Below, piece by piece: positions 32,301 to 46,859 of a stretch of 64,000 nt of DNA (positions within the stretch are counted from its first letter, which is position 1; the number at the start of each line of letters is the position of its first letter). The stretch is from Lepidonotus clava (taxonomy: Eukaryota > Annelida > Polychaeta > Phyllodocida > Polynoidae): positions 15,788,908-15,852,907 of the forward strand of contig OW387134.1 in the NCBI GenBank assembly GCA_936440205.1, read 5' to 3'. Made by a program: the position numbers and the translations under genes. Under the pieces are notes generated by a model that was not told where the DNA came from, ran no database searches, and saw nothing but the letters and a program-made list of their open reading frames with translations.

Positions 32301-35300
32301 ATTAAAATGAGTCTAATGGGCCTTTTGATACTTGAAATATATTTCTAGAAAGGTCGCTGCACGTCCGTTGGGTTTGAAGTTGACAGTTATCTCAGATATT
32401 AGTGAATCCTTTCCTGTTAAATTCATAGGATTTAGAACGCTCTTCAAGTCCCAATATTCATATCAAAACATTTTATCTAAACCATACATATAAGTTCAAC
32501 TTATGATCTCAAATCCTCTATTAAAAGGATGTTTGCCAAAGTTTTTGAAATGAAAATTTGTTATTGTAGGTTGTGAAATTAACTTTTTTTTCTCACTGGC
32601 CCAGGGGTTGGTGTTCCTTCAAAAGTCTAATGTTCCCATCAACATTTTGCTGAATTTTACACTGAAAATTAAATATGCTTATTCATTCTGTTCACTTAAA
32701 TATATCCGATTACCGATAGAATTAGGACGTATATTTATTACAACGCCTTAGGCGAATGGTAAACTGAATTGTGCTCTGCAGTTGTAACCTATCAATGTCA
32801 CCGACGTGGCAGCTGCCCTTCTCGAATATCATGCGGCGGTCACTTTGCCGTCACTCTGGTCACCACGGTAAGCTCGCTCCCCCTACTGTAAGTCGGCTGT
32901 CTGAGGCCCGTCAGTATGAGTGACATTAGCATTGGTCAAGTGTCACTGGCCGAGCCTGACACCCGCTACACCTGGTTTCCATGGTAACAAAGGTGCTGTA
33001 CGAAGTGGCCCTAGTGGCACGCAGCGCTGCAGTCATTAAGTCCCCGTTGTCATGAGATGCCGTCAGGTAGGTACCGCTGAGCACACTACCCCCCACTGGC
33101 CGAGCTGCTCGGTAAGTCTGTGGACTCTTAACCTAATATACAGACCAAGGGAACCTGTGGTCAGCACAGAACGGATCTACTCTGTGGTCGCATCCGGAAT
33201 AACTAGCACGAGAGTGGGAATTGCATGGTAACCAGATGTTATCAGGAAACGAAAGGAAATAAGTGTATTAGTAATTACACGCATCTAACGTATTATCGAG
33301 CGAGCACTGTTATGATCTATTTAGTCCAGTAACCATGCAACCGTGCAAAAGTTTCTATTGTTTTCACAACTGGCCAGAGATGCTTTGACGTTCTGTGGCC
33401 GCCCGTGATCTATTCTAATGAGACAGAGACCCAAGGAGAGTGGACACAGAACGTTATCACAACCCTACAGACTAAATGCCACACAGGATCATTTATTCTT
33501 TACCCTGGCAGCTTCCGTGTTTTGTTTGGCAGCCGGCCAGGTGTGGATGAGCAGGAGTCAGGTGTACCTCTGTCGCAAGCGGATCAATTCAGCGAACAGC
33601 GCCCATCCTCCAGGTACCAAAGTGCGCGCCCTTCAGGATATTGGTAGCTAATATAAGCCGGCCTTACCTGGCATATCGAATAGACCGGTCACACTATAGC
33701 CCGTTAGATAGCAGGGTGTAAACAACTCGGGTTACTCGGGAGTAGTACAACCTGCCTACCCTGTGTTGTCTTGTAAGTGACCAGATAACTAGCTAATGCA
33801 GTTATTAATCAAATGAACGGAGGGCCATTCTGATCGAAGGTGCAGGTCTGCTAGACAAAATCAGTGAACTATTTCTTCGAGACTTGCCGTCATTAAGGAC
33901 AATTCCATCACCGTGGAGTCGATTAGAGTGTAACTATAGTGACAGGGTTTCGTAATGATACCTGCTGTTTAATTGTGACGATCTTTTTGACATCGCCCTT
34001 GGTATCCAAACAACAGTAGCAGTGTATGAAGGTAATGCGCCGGTTGGGGGGGAGGGTGGTCTGTTATTAGTGTAAGCTTGGTTTTCAAATCTGTTTTTAA
34101 CGATATTAACTACGGAACCCGAATATGTCTAATAAGATTGTATTATCCATTTTTGTAAAATTATTTTATATGGTTTGCACCATTATAAAAAAGGTATTAT
34201 CCAGCTTAGTATTTCTTGAGAAATAGACATACTTCAGGTGTCTTTATGCTTCTGAAAACTGGTGTTAGCTGAGATAGACCGGTTAGGACTTAGGTTTATA
34301 TATTACTTTAGGAGCCAATTGAGAATTTAAGTGTCGGCAATTCAGTGGAAACATGCTGGAAAAAAATATTCGTGTTATTGAACTCTTCCAATTTACCTCT
34401 AATAGAATCGAGGCCACAAGTTTTGATATTGTGTCTTTGATGCACTGCAATGAGTAGTTCGTTAAAAAAAGTATTCTTCCTTTGATTTTGCAGAAGAGCT
34501 GCTGTCGCAGTTGTGGGACTGGAGTGTGTGGGCGTGCAAAGGGCTGATGCAGCCTGCCAAAGCTATCTTATTGCTCGTCCTCAAGGTCGCCCTAGCTCTG
34601 TAAGTACCCTATTAAATAATACGTCTTGTTATTGAAAATAAATCAGAAATTGGTCAGTACCTCATTTTAACAAACATTCTCAAATTTAGAGGTGTCTAAT
34701 GCTTCCATCGTGTTTCTCCCTACAGAAATCTATAAGAATGGTTGCAGTGACTGTGTACAACGTGCTAAAATTTGGGAGATATACCTTATCAAATAAAATA
34801 ATTTAAATCTGCATGCAGAGCTCAACCTTTAACCTGCCTCCGCGATTTTAAAGAACGCATTTCAAGAAATGTTGTTTCCTTAACATTTGGTTTTTAGATA
34901 CTTTCACTGCCAATAGCGTAGATGGGGTGAGCGTTGACTTTATCCGTCACGCATCTTAAATCCCACATCTCTCCTTTGCAGGCTGGCAGTTGGATTGAGT
35001 GGTATCGTGGTTGCCTTGCACCAGCTGTGGGTTTGGATTCGGGAGAAGGCGCCTTTCATCCGATCTAAGAAAAAGCCCGAGGAGAACGAATCTTTTGACT
35101 GGTCCAACCCCTCCTCTCCTACCCGGTTCAAGCCAGCTGGCCTTGACAAAAACATAACGCTTCCAACCACAGGTCAGTCGTTTCTGTCGTTGCACTTGGA
35201 AAAAGTACTGAGCCACAAGTTTAAATATATCGATATTGTTGTTGGATAAAAGTTTCCGTAAACCACCCATGTTCATCTCGCAATATTTTGAGTACTAGTT

Positions 35301-38300
35301 GGTTTTTAAAACAATTTTTAGGCCTACCTCTAAAACAAGCATCCAGGAACTTGCCCATGCGTCCATCTAATATATTGAATATGCTCAATGTTGTAAAAAA
35401 AATAAATTGTTTAATATTCTTAACCAATTTTCCTTTTACAGGTGAAGAAGCCATGAAGCGGCTACTTGCCTGCAAAGGAAAAGATCCATACAGGTAAGAA
35501 ATTTGTATACTCAGTGCCAAAGATTCCCTATGCTGTTGAAAGTTCTGTTTAAACTGTCTTTTCGTTTTGTTTTTTGTGGTCCCCTCTACAAGGATTAGTA
35601 TTCAGGTGGTGGATGGTCAGGGTTAAAGCCACGCAGTTCATTGGTAACATAACTTGAAAGATATTTCAAAAATGGTATGTGTGGTGCAACATGTATTTAT
35701 GCTGTCCGCACACTTAGATTTTGCACAACGTTTAGTTCAATTAAACAATGGTTCCGTTTAGCATAGTTGTGAACACCGATAACTCTCTGTCTCCTGATGA
35801 TAGAATGTGTGTTCCTCCTTTCAGTATTCTTGGTGTCCGCGTTGACTCAACCGATGAAGAGATCAAGCGGTATTATAGGAAACAAGCTGTCCTTGTTCAC
35901 CCTGATAAGGTATGTCAGATTGGACTTTGGAATATCAACTTCGCACTATACGAATATGCCTACTCTAAGTTTCATCGTAGAGCTATTTTTCTAATTTCTA
36001 TCATTTTGAAGTAGGAGAAAACAGAGAATGTAAGTCTCTGATAACTGAACCCGAAAGCGAATCATGATTTCAGTGATTTCACCGGTTGTATATTAATGAA
36101 TAATGTTCACAGTAAACTGTGTCAGTATAAGCGTTTAAGTCGAATGCTGAATTACTCGGTTCTTTTTTTCGCCAGAATAAAATACCCGGTGCTGAAGAGG
36201 CCTTCAAGATCTTAGGACATTCTTTTGATATCATTGGTGAACCAGTAAGTAAACCGTGACTATTCACTTTTTATAAGATCCAATATGGGCAGAATTCTGC
36301 TAAGAATTCTTCAACCCAGGACCGATCGATCTTTTACTTTAGGTGTTCAAATGTCTCAATTTGTTTTCTAGAATTACTATATGTTCCAAATATACCATAG
36401 CAAAGGGGGGGGGGGAATAAAATGGGACAAAAAATCAAATATACCGTAGGAGATGGCTAATTCTTACCACAGTGATACATAGTAATACAACTCACCTATC
36501 ATGCACATTTGAAGAATTAGCGGTGCTCCCCCCTTCGCCTACATCCACTGTCTAGATCGCACACATTTGTTCTCTACTTCAACATTGTTATAATATATGA
36601 TGGGTACGTGAAAAATGTCTCCGGTCCTGGCCATCAGATGGTGCACGAATTTCGAACACTGATAAGTTGTCCTCTTATTGTAGGAAAAACGGAGTAAATA
36701 CGATGCTCAACGACTGGAAACTCAGGAAACGGAAACGGCTATGGTAATCCTCTTAGACAATACTTTCTAAACATTAAGCCCTGTTGTTAAGAACGAAAAT
36801 ATGAGCGTATGATTGTCGGTAACGATTTAACAAAGTTTACATACTAAAACATGTAATTTCAATGTCAATTTTTGAATTTCGCCCGTCATTACGTAGTCAG
36901 TCTAGAAAGTAGTCACATGATAGATTTTAAAGGGATATACCATAACACACATTAATTACTTAAGTACGGTTTTTGCGTTTTTTGTTATGCATAGTTTGAC
37001 GTATGATGTCTCTTATGTCTTTTCTAGCACGAATTCGCAGATCTGCTGACTAAATTGCGTAGTAAAATGCAAGAGGTGAGTTCAGATAGATTCCTCTCTT
37101 AGAAATACTAAATTTGAACAATTAGTAGACGAGCCTGGGGCTATTAAAGCAGTCACATGTCTGTGCAAGAGGGTGACGTAGGGCTGGTAGTAACAGGTTT
37201 CCCTGAGGGACTGAATGCTACCGTATAAAAAGTTAGGCCGCCGGACGAGCAGGGACACAGAAATTAGGGTGTTTAGGGGCGGCTAAAGGGGGCTTCATAA
37301 TCCCCAAATAACCACCTACGCATACTTGTTCTGTTTAAAAATAAATTAATTTATTACATTTTCGTTTCCTATTTAGTGTTAATGTTTTAGACGAGCCCCA
37401 GTAAGTTGTTTTCCCTTGAAATTGACAGACAGAACTGTATTATTTCTGTCTTCTCTCCAGATAAATGAATCTAGTATTGTTTGATAAACAGAAGTACTTT
37501 TTAACATTTTTACTAAGAACAGTAGTATTTAGTATTTGCTGTAATTCTTGATGCAGGCGGTCAACTTGATGAGGTGTGAGAAATGTGGTGGACGCCACAG
37601 GCGAGTGCCAGTCGACCGTCCCTGGTACAGCGCGCGCTTCTGTGATAGGTGTAATGTGCGCCATTCAGCCAAAGAGGTAAGTCGGAGAGATTCATGAGGC
37701 CAGATGATTTCATCTGTAGTAAAAGTAACTATATTGTTCTGAATATTCAGGGATGAAAGTCCTCCAGTTTTTCCTGGATTTCCAGTTATCCTAAGGCAAA
37801 TCCTTTCCTTATAAAATGTACTGATCTGAAGAGAACTACATTTCCAATAGCACAGATTTCACCACTTGTGAAATATACAAGCTTTGGGATGAGCAAAATA
37901 ACCCTTTTTCTCCTTCCTGATCCTATCTAATGTCTCTGGTCTCTCCAGTCAGTGCTTTCAGTCATCTATGTCTTCAGTGATTTCCAGTTAAAACTGGAGC
38001 CTTTAGCCTACTGTGCCCATATAGGCCCTTTTCCAGTTAAAACTGGAAATGAATGTGGAGGGAAGCTGCTGTTTGGAGCTGTGGTTATGTGGTTAGATAG
38101 CCCTGTATCAAGTTACAGTGGCAAGGGGTGATAGCTGACATTCACTTCTTGCATGCATCCGCCATATTGGAAAATCCTCACCTCAAAACGAGGCAAGGTG
38201 CCATGCAGGTCTCTGGTCAATGCTAAGTCTACCTGCGATAATAAGGCAGGAATTGCTTTCACAGTTATTTAAAGAAAATGATAGCCTTTTTCCAGGTGAA

Positions 38301-40197
38301 ATCTTGTAGAACTCCTGTCTATGTATAACCTATTGGAAGCATGTGGCGAAATCCTTGAATATTAAGAAAATATGCCTAGTTCTGTTACATAAGATTATAG
38401 AGGAAATGGACACGCACAGTTAGAAGCCACTATACTCCAAGTGCCACCTCTTTCTATTCTTTTTAACCTAAGACAATCACATTATTTATTCTTGTCAAAG
38501 TTCATGTAGTGTTTTATAATTACATTCTTGCTCGTATTGTGTTAAGGTTGGCTTAGTCGCGCAGTTTGACACTTAGACTTGACTTATATTTAGCCTGGCA
38601 TTCACGCCTGTCCAGCACCTCGCCTCGTTCTGAGGTGTGAACGACGGTGGCACCCCAGGTCCGTGCAAGAAGTGAATATCTTTCACAATAGGGTGACCTT
38701 TAGTTAGGAAGAATTTGAGATAACAGATAAAGTTTAACTAAAAACTTCTAATTACAAATAAACTGTCAAATTCTGAATGATGAAACATTTATCAAAACCA
38801 ATACGAGGGTCCCACCACCCTTACTCTGTGTACATAAGACTGGTCCAGGAAAGTTCCAGTTTTTTTCCCGTGGACCACTTTCATCCCTGAATATTTAGTA
38901 AACCCTATTTAGGATTCTACCAACGTGTAAATGCTCTGTGTACACAAAATATATTATCAAGTCACGTCCTATCCCATAACAATTCGAATAACCAGTTATC
39001 TCCCGTAGTATAGACTGCTGTTGTTGAAATAGCATGTTTAATTTAACCGTATTATAGGTTAGGATTTAATAGAAAGTATAACAATTGATGATGTGCTCAA
39101 AAGAAACTGACTCTTACTTTGGTCCATCATACACATCATGTTGTTACTTTAGGGTGACGTGTGGGCAGAGAGCAAGGTGATGGGCTTCCTGTGGCATTAC
39201 TTTGCCTGTATGGAGGGAAAGATCTACGACATAACGGAGTGGGCATCCTGTCAGGTAAACAATACAACCTTATTTTGTTATACTTCTTATTTTGTTGGCG
39301 TTACATGAGCCAGGTGTTGTCTAGTCTATTCTGATCCAGATTTACCCTTACATAATGGCACTTTTCGGAAACAGTGGGTTGGGCTTGACAGACTTGGTGT
39401 TGGCTAAAAACACGTAACTGTAGACGAGTAGCGCCAATGCTCGATTGGATGGTGCGTGGTTCATATTCCAATTAAGGGTTAAAAAAACATTCTTCTTAAT
39501 TTTCACTGTTAGTAATTAGTTTTAGTTTTACATCTTAAAATGACCAATAAACGTGAAATCAGTTTATATTGATTTAGAAAATCTTCTGTTATAAGCAAGC
39601 CCTTTCTCAAGACCTGTATACGTGAGTAACACCACACTCTTGGGACGTGCTCTTCGTGTGTACATGGAATTATCTCGATTTCAGGGTGAAAACTTCAAGC
39701 ACATCCAGGCCAACGCACACCATGTGATATATCGGATAGCGACCCAGGCAGGTGCACGGCAGCGGGCGCAAAGTAACTCAGGGCGTGGCAAGTAAGTACA
39801 GCGGTGACATTGGTCAAAAAACAATACTTTTTCTTAAATTTATTTTTGTAAACTAAACTACACCTCTTATCTTCTTTTTTTTTCTAACTGAAAAGAGACA
39901 GTTCAATTCAATCCCCAAAACAAATGGATCAATCTGATTAAAAACTGTTGATCAGGTGTCAATCATAAAACAGTCTTTAACATGTTGATGTCTATTCTAC
40001 ACGAATTCTTTTCCGGTCGTACTTGCAGTAATGAAGCTGATCTTGAAGATTTCATCAATCATCTTTTCCACCGCTCCGGTCGAAACGACGCCAACCCTGC
40101 TGACGGCCAGCAGCAACATGCTGCCTCGCCCACCTCGCCCGCCGCTGCCGCCGCCGCTGCCGCCGCCAAAAAACGTCGGAAAAAGAAGAAGCACTAG
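29375..40197 (+). CDS. DNAJC14: DNAJC14-like ER-membrane J-domain co-chaperone
   Basis: Coding exons: 29375-31232, 33512-33613, 34494-34599, 34982-35172, 35442-35493, 35825-35909, 36176-36244, 36684-36743, 37028-37075, 37557-37676, 39153-39254, 39685-39791 and 40029-40197. All are GT-AG and in phase; the product is about 1022 aa. Residues 1-619 come from one exon and are disordered (Ser, Pro, Lys, Asn). Hydrophobic segments follow at about 622-640 and 672-705. The J domain (about 769-840) has HPD at 795-797. A treble-clef-like zinc motif has C864, C867, C886 and C889, and GDVWAES (898-904) and YDITEWA match vertebrate DNAJC14. The C-terminus is poly-Ala then KKRRKKKKH. In vertebrates the protein sits in the ER membrane, recruits Hsp70 and affects receptor export. 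The ATG is two bases after an acceptor AG at 29371, so a non-coding 5' exon lies upstream, not located. Exon 2 is the least certain: it fits phase and resembles the family (YLCR), but it may begin further left if a microexon exists. Confidence 0.92.
37748..38889. mobile_element. hAT-like non-autonomous element in a DNAJC14-like intron
   Basis: Ends CAGGGATGAAAGT and ACTTTCATCCCTG, flanked by a 6-bp repeat AATATT (37742-37747 and 38890-38895). CAGGG...CCCTG ends are typical of hAT, whose usual duplication is 8 bp. Inside, about 70 bp near 38145-38215 and 38610-38690 form an imperfect inverted repeat (ATTCACTTCTTGCA and its inverse), so the core can fold. Confidence 0.75.
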
Positions 40198-41650
40198 GTT
40201 TCATCTTGGACTCGCGGACTTAATTGACTGAGCCTCAATATCCTATATTTCGTTCACTGGCGAGAGCTTATCGAGAACCACACCGTTAGCCTTAGTACCA
40301 GCCTCACAGTAAGAGACACGATCAATGTTAAGGATGGTGTCGAAAATTCGCACGGAAAACAAACCTCAGATAACCGCTGATGAAAAGTCCTTGTCAGCAA
40401 ACTTTGGTTTTCTGTGTGTCTAGTATGTGCAGGTTTTATCCATTGAAGACATAAAAACATCTTGACACCTGAAAAATATTCACTTCATATGACCATCTAA
40501 GTTAATCAGATTAGTTAGGCAACCTTTGCTTTTAAAGAGGCATGCAATAATAACTCCATGTATCCAAGATATATATTTCTATGTGATGACCTTTATCGGT
40601 ATAATAACACTTCTGCACCACAATTTACAATGCTCTTTTTTGTTTCTGTAGGAAAAAAAATGAAGTTTAAAAAAACAACATGCCCAGTGCCAATTAGCCC
40701 AATCACAAGCTGAATCAGTCAGAAAATTGTTTTGTATACGAAGATATAAACCCGGTGTTGCAGACTGAAAGTACTCGTGTGGTCAGAATGTGGCGGTCAC
40801 GTATCACATAACGTTACACGCCCAGTATACTCATGTGTATTCAAGTGTATTAATCGAGCAGCGTGTGAAATTTGATAATGTGACACTAATTTTGTTTTGT
40901 TATTATTCTAGACTCTTTGCCAGTAACTTATTTGACTCTGTAACACGTGCCATGCTCACTGTGTCGTCCATACTTATTCGTGCCTGTACCATATCACATC
41001 TGGTTTCCTGTTGATACGAACAGCTGTTTATTCCCACGTATCGGTAAACACACATACACAGGAAATAACATAGCAATAAAAAGGCCAGCCAACAACGATT
41101 GATAAAATAATGTCAATCTCTAGTCCACGATGGTATATTCTCATCTATGCACTTAGTTTTATAATTTGTTTATCGTTAAATTATTGGTTCCTGGTACCTT
41201 GTTTCTGCCAGAATCTTTTTTTTTTTTCAAGTCGTATGTAGTGTCTGTGCTTTAGCTTTAACTGCGTTACCTTAACTTGCTATGTTACCCAAGAGTACCC
41301 AAGTACACTACTTTGTGATATCGAATGGATATTTAAGGTGACAATGTGCGCACAAGACTCAACGTTCATTTAGAAATGGCGCACGTTGTGAGTCTAGTGT
41401 TTGAAAACGAGAAAGTAAATAGCTCAAACTACTTTTTTTATGAAGTTATTTTCATTGCATATAGCCTGATTTCAAAATAACAAATCTAGTGATCGCGCCA
41501 TATGTTCTCTCTTTACAACGTGCTTACCAAGGTCTCAAATTGTGTTAGATCAATTTTGTTTTAAAATGGGGCCTCCCTTTCAAGTTCTGAATGTAGCACT
41601 ATTTCAAAACCTCTTAATACATGCCTATTTCTTTTCTTTTCACAATGCCA
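40198..41650. other. Flank and probable 3' untranslated region of the DNAJC14-like gene
   Basis: No ORF of note. The first AATAAA downstream of the stop is at about 41075-41080. No other gene signal is visible. Confidence 0.4.
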
Positions 41651-41934
41651 TAAGGCCATATTCCACTATGCGTCATTTCACTTGTGTCGGGCAAGGAATG
41701 CAAGGCAATGCAAGTAATTTCCAAGAATCCACAGTGAAATATGGAATTTGCTTGCGTTCATACATGTACTTGTGTTCAGGGAATGCAAGCCAATTTGTAT
41801 GTGGTTTTCTATGGAGAAGTTGCGTTCACTTGCTTTCAGATAACAACATGTTGGTATCTGGAACGCGAATGACTTGTGCCAGTACCTCATGGCGAACGCA
41901 AATGCTAAGTTACGTATTAGTGGCATTTGGCCTA
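41651..41934. mobile_element. MITE with TAAGGCC...CCACTA ends
   Basis: TAAGGCCATATTCCACTA at the left and TAGTGGCATTTGGCCTA at the right are imperfect inverted repeats. They resemble the TAAAGCCCCATACCCACTA ends of the pair at 17230 and 18987, so this may be a distant relative. GCAATGCAAG-type words recur inside. A 131-codon ORF here is chance. Confidence 0.55.
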
Positions 41935-44900
41935 TAGGTAAATGTCTTAAGTCATTAATTTGTACAATAATAGTCTTGAATAGGTCAAAAATTATCTTGA
42001 ATGAAAAAAACGATATTCTGTTATCACCCTGTTTTAACAAGGAACATTTCTTTCCGAACATTTAAGAATGGGGATTCACATTTGTGTGTATTGGAATGTG
42101 ATGGTTCCCTCTATGACCCACAATTTCATCCTCAATTAAAAACACGTGATAAACGATTTGCAGCGACTTATGAAACCAGAAACCCGATAAGTTGGACAAA
42201 CTGATGGCTTTAGTCACCCAGTTACTGATAATAGGTGTTGGGTATTAGAGATTGAATTTGACCTACCATAATGTTTTGGTCGACAAGGATTTGATGACTC
42301 ATCATAAGATAATATCAAATTATTACTTTTAGATTAAACTATTTAGCAATTATATTTAAGGTGGGACAACAACAAGTATTAAGTCCACTTCGGGGTTAGA
42401 CAAACACGCTCTAGAGAAAAGTCAATTTGAGAGCTGTTTGACTGAATTCTTCTCGGCTTTACTGAGTAATCGGGGCTCAAGCTTCCACTGCTGTCTCCCG
42501 TACACACATAGTCATTGTTATGCAACATATGTTAAGGTTACTATTACAATTTGGCTCTATATTCTTCTACCTAAATATTTTGGTTTATTGAAAAACAAGT
42601 TTGGTAAGCTTTGTAATTTTGACAAGTTAGTTATTTTTTTTAGAAATAAATCAGTCTGTTACAGAAGCGTAAATTAATCATGTTCATGTTCTGTAACAAG
42701 TGTTTGGACAGGTTTCAATGTATCTGAAATTGTAATCTCCCCCAAGTGTTCTAGTTCAGATCAGCGAATTTGTGCCTTTAAACCATAATGGCGTAATGTC
42801 GATAATTTATATTTCAAGTTGCTCTGGTATAGTTTCAGAGATGAATTGTGTCAAAATGGGATTAGGTGGTGCTTCTTAGAGACTTCATGTGGATTCTTTC
42901 GGTGTCTGACCCCAGCGAAATTGTGCCAAGAACCATGATAAGCCTGATTGTTTTAGAGTCGATATAAGTGTAATAAGAGCGCCCCATTCTGCTTTAGTTG
43001 TGAAAGTCTTATGCATCCAAGCTGTCCAAATGCCTTCCGAATAAAGGTTCTTTTCATCAGTAATGTAAAGGGAATAAACGTGCGCTATTTGCACAAAAGG
43101 TCACACAGTACTAAATTGATTTGGGACACTGCCCATTAAGAAAAAGTTTTGTCATAATTTCAAGATGTATTTCTGTAAGAGCCTGTTACAGGTTGTATAA
43201 TCCTAATTGTGACCTTTCTAGATAACGTTGATGGCCTTCAGTTCTTTTGATATTTGATTTAATATTTCAAAATAATATCCTGTTTTTTGATTTGGCTTAT
43301 ACGTATGTTTACCATTTGATAAAAGAAAATGAATCTCTTAAATTCGTTCTGGTTAGCTGTCGTCCTGCCCCAATCTATTACAAATAAAAAAAGACCAAGC
43401 CGCTGTTTTTCCTAAATCGCCATATGAACTTTTGACAGATTGTTAACTGTTTGACACTGAACTTAACTACCGTTATTTATATTATACAGGAAAAATGCCT
43501 CATCTTTTTCTGTAAAACCAACAAGGTTTCTTGGCAATCACAAAGTCCCATTTGCACAAGGCCTACATAAGTGAATATAATTTCCTAAAGTTATGTCTCG
43601 TTATCTTTCTGTTGTATTGTATGGGCTTGCGGTATTAGCAAGGAGCTCATACACAGTACACTTGATTGGTGAGTTGGCAATGTACCTGCTATATCTCAGT
43701 CCCAGGTAGCAGTCTGTCATTGTTGTAACAAACCACATGCAGATTAGGAAAAACAAAATGTGAAAATTGGTAGCTGAGCAGAACAGTTGAGAGAAGAAAC
43801 TGAGATTCTACAAAGCTATTGCTATTTTCAGTTTGTGAAGGTATGATAGCATATATACTCGTTTGCATATGAATACTATAATGTTTTAGCGATCACGGCA
43901 AATACGGTTAACTGAATCTTGAATATGGTTGACAACTAATTTGGTTATTGTCATTGGATACATTGATTAATGGTTAACATTGCACATAAGTAATTGCCAA
44001 ATATTTGCCAATATGATTACATTTAATAGTATGTTTGATTTCTGTACGACCGTGTGCGGATAGTCTCGCACTTGGAAGGTGCTGTCGTTTCATTTTGATA
44101 AAACAGTGATCATGGGAACGAAATGTGTTAACTCCTTGTAAAGTGAAGGGAGCACGTTAGCAATGACAGCTTTTTGGTTGCAATGTCATTGGTAATGGTT
44201 GATCAAAAGCATATATATGTATTTCATTCTGGCTTTAATTTAGTTTCTGCTACACGCAATTGTTACCAACAGAAGTTTTGTAATTGCGTTTCTTTGAAAT
44301 TGCATCTATTGAACTGATTAAGTTATTTTTTTATTCTTTCTGCGGAGAAAATGGAAAACAAAGTGTCCTTGGGTTTGTCTATAAAGAAGTTTTTCTCCTA
44401 TAAGAATTCTACCTCTGCTACATGTAAACCTGTTACCACACAAGGCATTCTTGAGATACTTGTGATTGTAATTGTGTTGGTGAATAGAGGTGTGGTTTGG
44501 AATACACTGATGAACACTTAGCATTTGGCAGGTCATAAAATCATATTGGAAATTTCAGTTTGCCTAGAACTATACAAACTGAAACTCGTGAACACATTTG
44601 GTACCGTACTTGATTTCCTACATATATATACGTAAACAAAGGATTATGTGCCGTGGTGTAGTCGGCTGTACATATGATATATCAAAAGGGCCTGCGCAGA
44701 AAAAAGGCATAGACCGATACAGAAAATTGCATATTTAAATAAAAAGATTCTTTGATGGGATATATTTTCTTATTCCCTGAATGTTTGCAAAAATAAGGTA
44801 ACTAGCAATAAAAATGCTAACCTAAAACTATGTCTTGTTTTAATTGCACATTATAGTTTGTGTAGTGAATCTGAAAAAAGCGTATTTCAAATGAGGGAAA

Positions 44901-45723
44901 TATGCCAAAAACAAAACTAGAAAGTTTATATTTATATACGTATTTCTTTACATTTTTCCAAAGGAAGCGTAAAATGAATAAGCATACGTTTTCGCTTCAT
45001 ACAGGGGACACGATGTTATACATCACTCTTGCTTATCAATCCATCAAGGTTGGTTTGGGAAGTATTGGCCCTATATAATATAAACAGAGGAAGACGAGCT
45101 GATGAGTGTGGTTGTAGAGCTGGCATCCTCCTGAAAATCTGATTAAAAGAGAAAAGGTTTATAATTGTAGAGGTTTTTTTTTTTTTTTTTACAGCTATAC
45201 AGGAAGTAACTGGACATTTGTATTGCTATCAAGAAAATGATTTATGTGTATGGTCTTTTTCTCTAAAATAGTTAGAATAGATCCCAAAACCTTGAAACAT
45301 CCACATACATGAGCTTTAATTGGAATTAAAAACAATTTCCAAAGATGTTGAAGAATAAAGCCTCCGTTAGTACATTCATCAAAACCCAAATTTTCATATC
45401 TGCAAATTATAAGTCACCATGTCGTGGGTGGTCACAAGTAAGTGAATTCTTGATTAAAATAAAAGAATGTGTGTAACTACTTACCAGAGACCTATAGGCC
45501 TATAGTCGTCCATAATAGTCACATTATATAAGATATGATAACACGTCTTAATATTTTTAGTAGGCGTTGTAAGCCAAAATTAACTATATCCTTGTTAAAA
45601 CACATATTAAGGTGAGCCTCTTCCTGTGGCCCATTGCACACAACTAGATCTACAATGAATGCAATTGCAAAGGCGAAGGAATGTGTTGACCGCTTTGATT
45701 GTTGTTACGCCATTTTATTTGCC

Positions 45724-45725
<2 letters not shown>
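41935..45725. other. Gene-free spacer
   Basis: AT-rich sequence without a recognisable gene, RNA gene or terminal repeat. A T-run stands at about 45175-45190. Confidence 0.5.

Positions 45726-45726
<1 letters not shown>

Positions 45727-45769
<43 letters not shown>
45727..45769. repeat. (TA)n microsatellite
   Basis: An uninterrupted run of about 20 TA units. Confidence 0.95.
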
Positions 45770-45771
<2 letters not shown>

Positions 45772-46357
45772 CCTATATATGAATTTACACAATTCAACTT
45801 GGTCCACTAGAAAAGATTTTACAGCCCATTTTACAACAAGGATGTTGTAAAAAAGACAAAGTCGCACATGTGCTTAAAGTGTTCCTAATGTGTTTGTTGT
45901 TGGGAGGCGGGCCTTAGGCCGCCGACCTTCTCTAGACTCCTTCTACACCAGGTTGTGTCAATGCATTTCAATGGGGCTCAAAACAGTTGTTACAATTTTG
46001 TGACAAATTTTTCGTTCCACTTTTCTCCGTAATGCCAGCATTATAATCTTCAAACTATATGTATTTCTGTAGTTCTGTTTCTAGTATATGGTGGTTTGGT
46101 TATAAAATTCTGAAATATTTGGTTGTTTTCTTGTAATTTGGGAGACAATCCATAAGTTTTTTGTTACAAAATTGAAATAGGAATTTCCTATAGTAAAGAA
46201 AGTAGGTCATCACTCTCCAGACACAGCAACTCTTTTTCCCATAAGGATGCATGGAGATTGACAATGAAGGTTTCAGTTTCTAACTCCTCACACTCTCCAG
46301 GCACATGTTCAGTATTGAAATGGTTACTTGTTATAATTATCGGCAACCATCGAAATT

Positions 46358-46558
46358 TTAAACGGACATTCTCGTCCGTGAGGCAGACCTATTCTGATGC
46401 GTTGTAACCCTCTTACGGCCGCGCCAATTTCGCGACGTGACCAATAATGTCTCCGGATTATGTTCCAAAAGTGAAAAACACGTCGCCGGCCATCGCGTCG
46501 CTAGGCTTACGTCGGCGGATGTATCCCATTCAGGTCACGGACAAGAACGTCCCTTTAA
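46358..46558. mobile_element. TTAA-flanked MITE, complete copy
   Basis: 201 bp. TTAAACGGACATTCTCGTCC at the left and GGACAAGAACGTCCCTTTAA at the right are inverted repeats of about 24 bp with two or three mismatches. Both ends carry TTAA. A 145-bp truncated relative lies at 561. Two small ORFs here are chance. Confidence 0.8.
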
Positions 46559-46859
46559 TTTTGCCCACTGCCCGCCTCCTTCGGTACGGCAGTACCCGAA
46601 ATCTAGTTATGATTGGTCATTGTGAAAGTGGCTACTGCTCATTTATAGCAACCCCCACCAGTGACGCCCTCTTTGGCCCATTGCTCAAGGACTGAATGTA
46701 AAAACGAACACTAAACTACGTGGATTACATAAATATCTAGTTACGACATTATTGTTGTGAAACACCTATAACCTCATTCCTACTAGGTCACTAGGTCCTA
46801 CTAGAGACATGCACAAATAAAAGACAGGTTGAAACAGGTAGACCCTATGTCGGATATGC

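Noticed and set aside
33405-33647. 80-codon ORF in the DNAJC14-like intron
   Set aside because: It overlaps the better-supported exon 33512-33613 in another frame and lacks homology.
41542-41937. 131-codon ORF
   Set aside because: It lies largely inside a MITE and has no domain.
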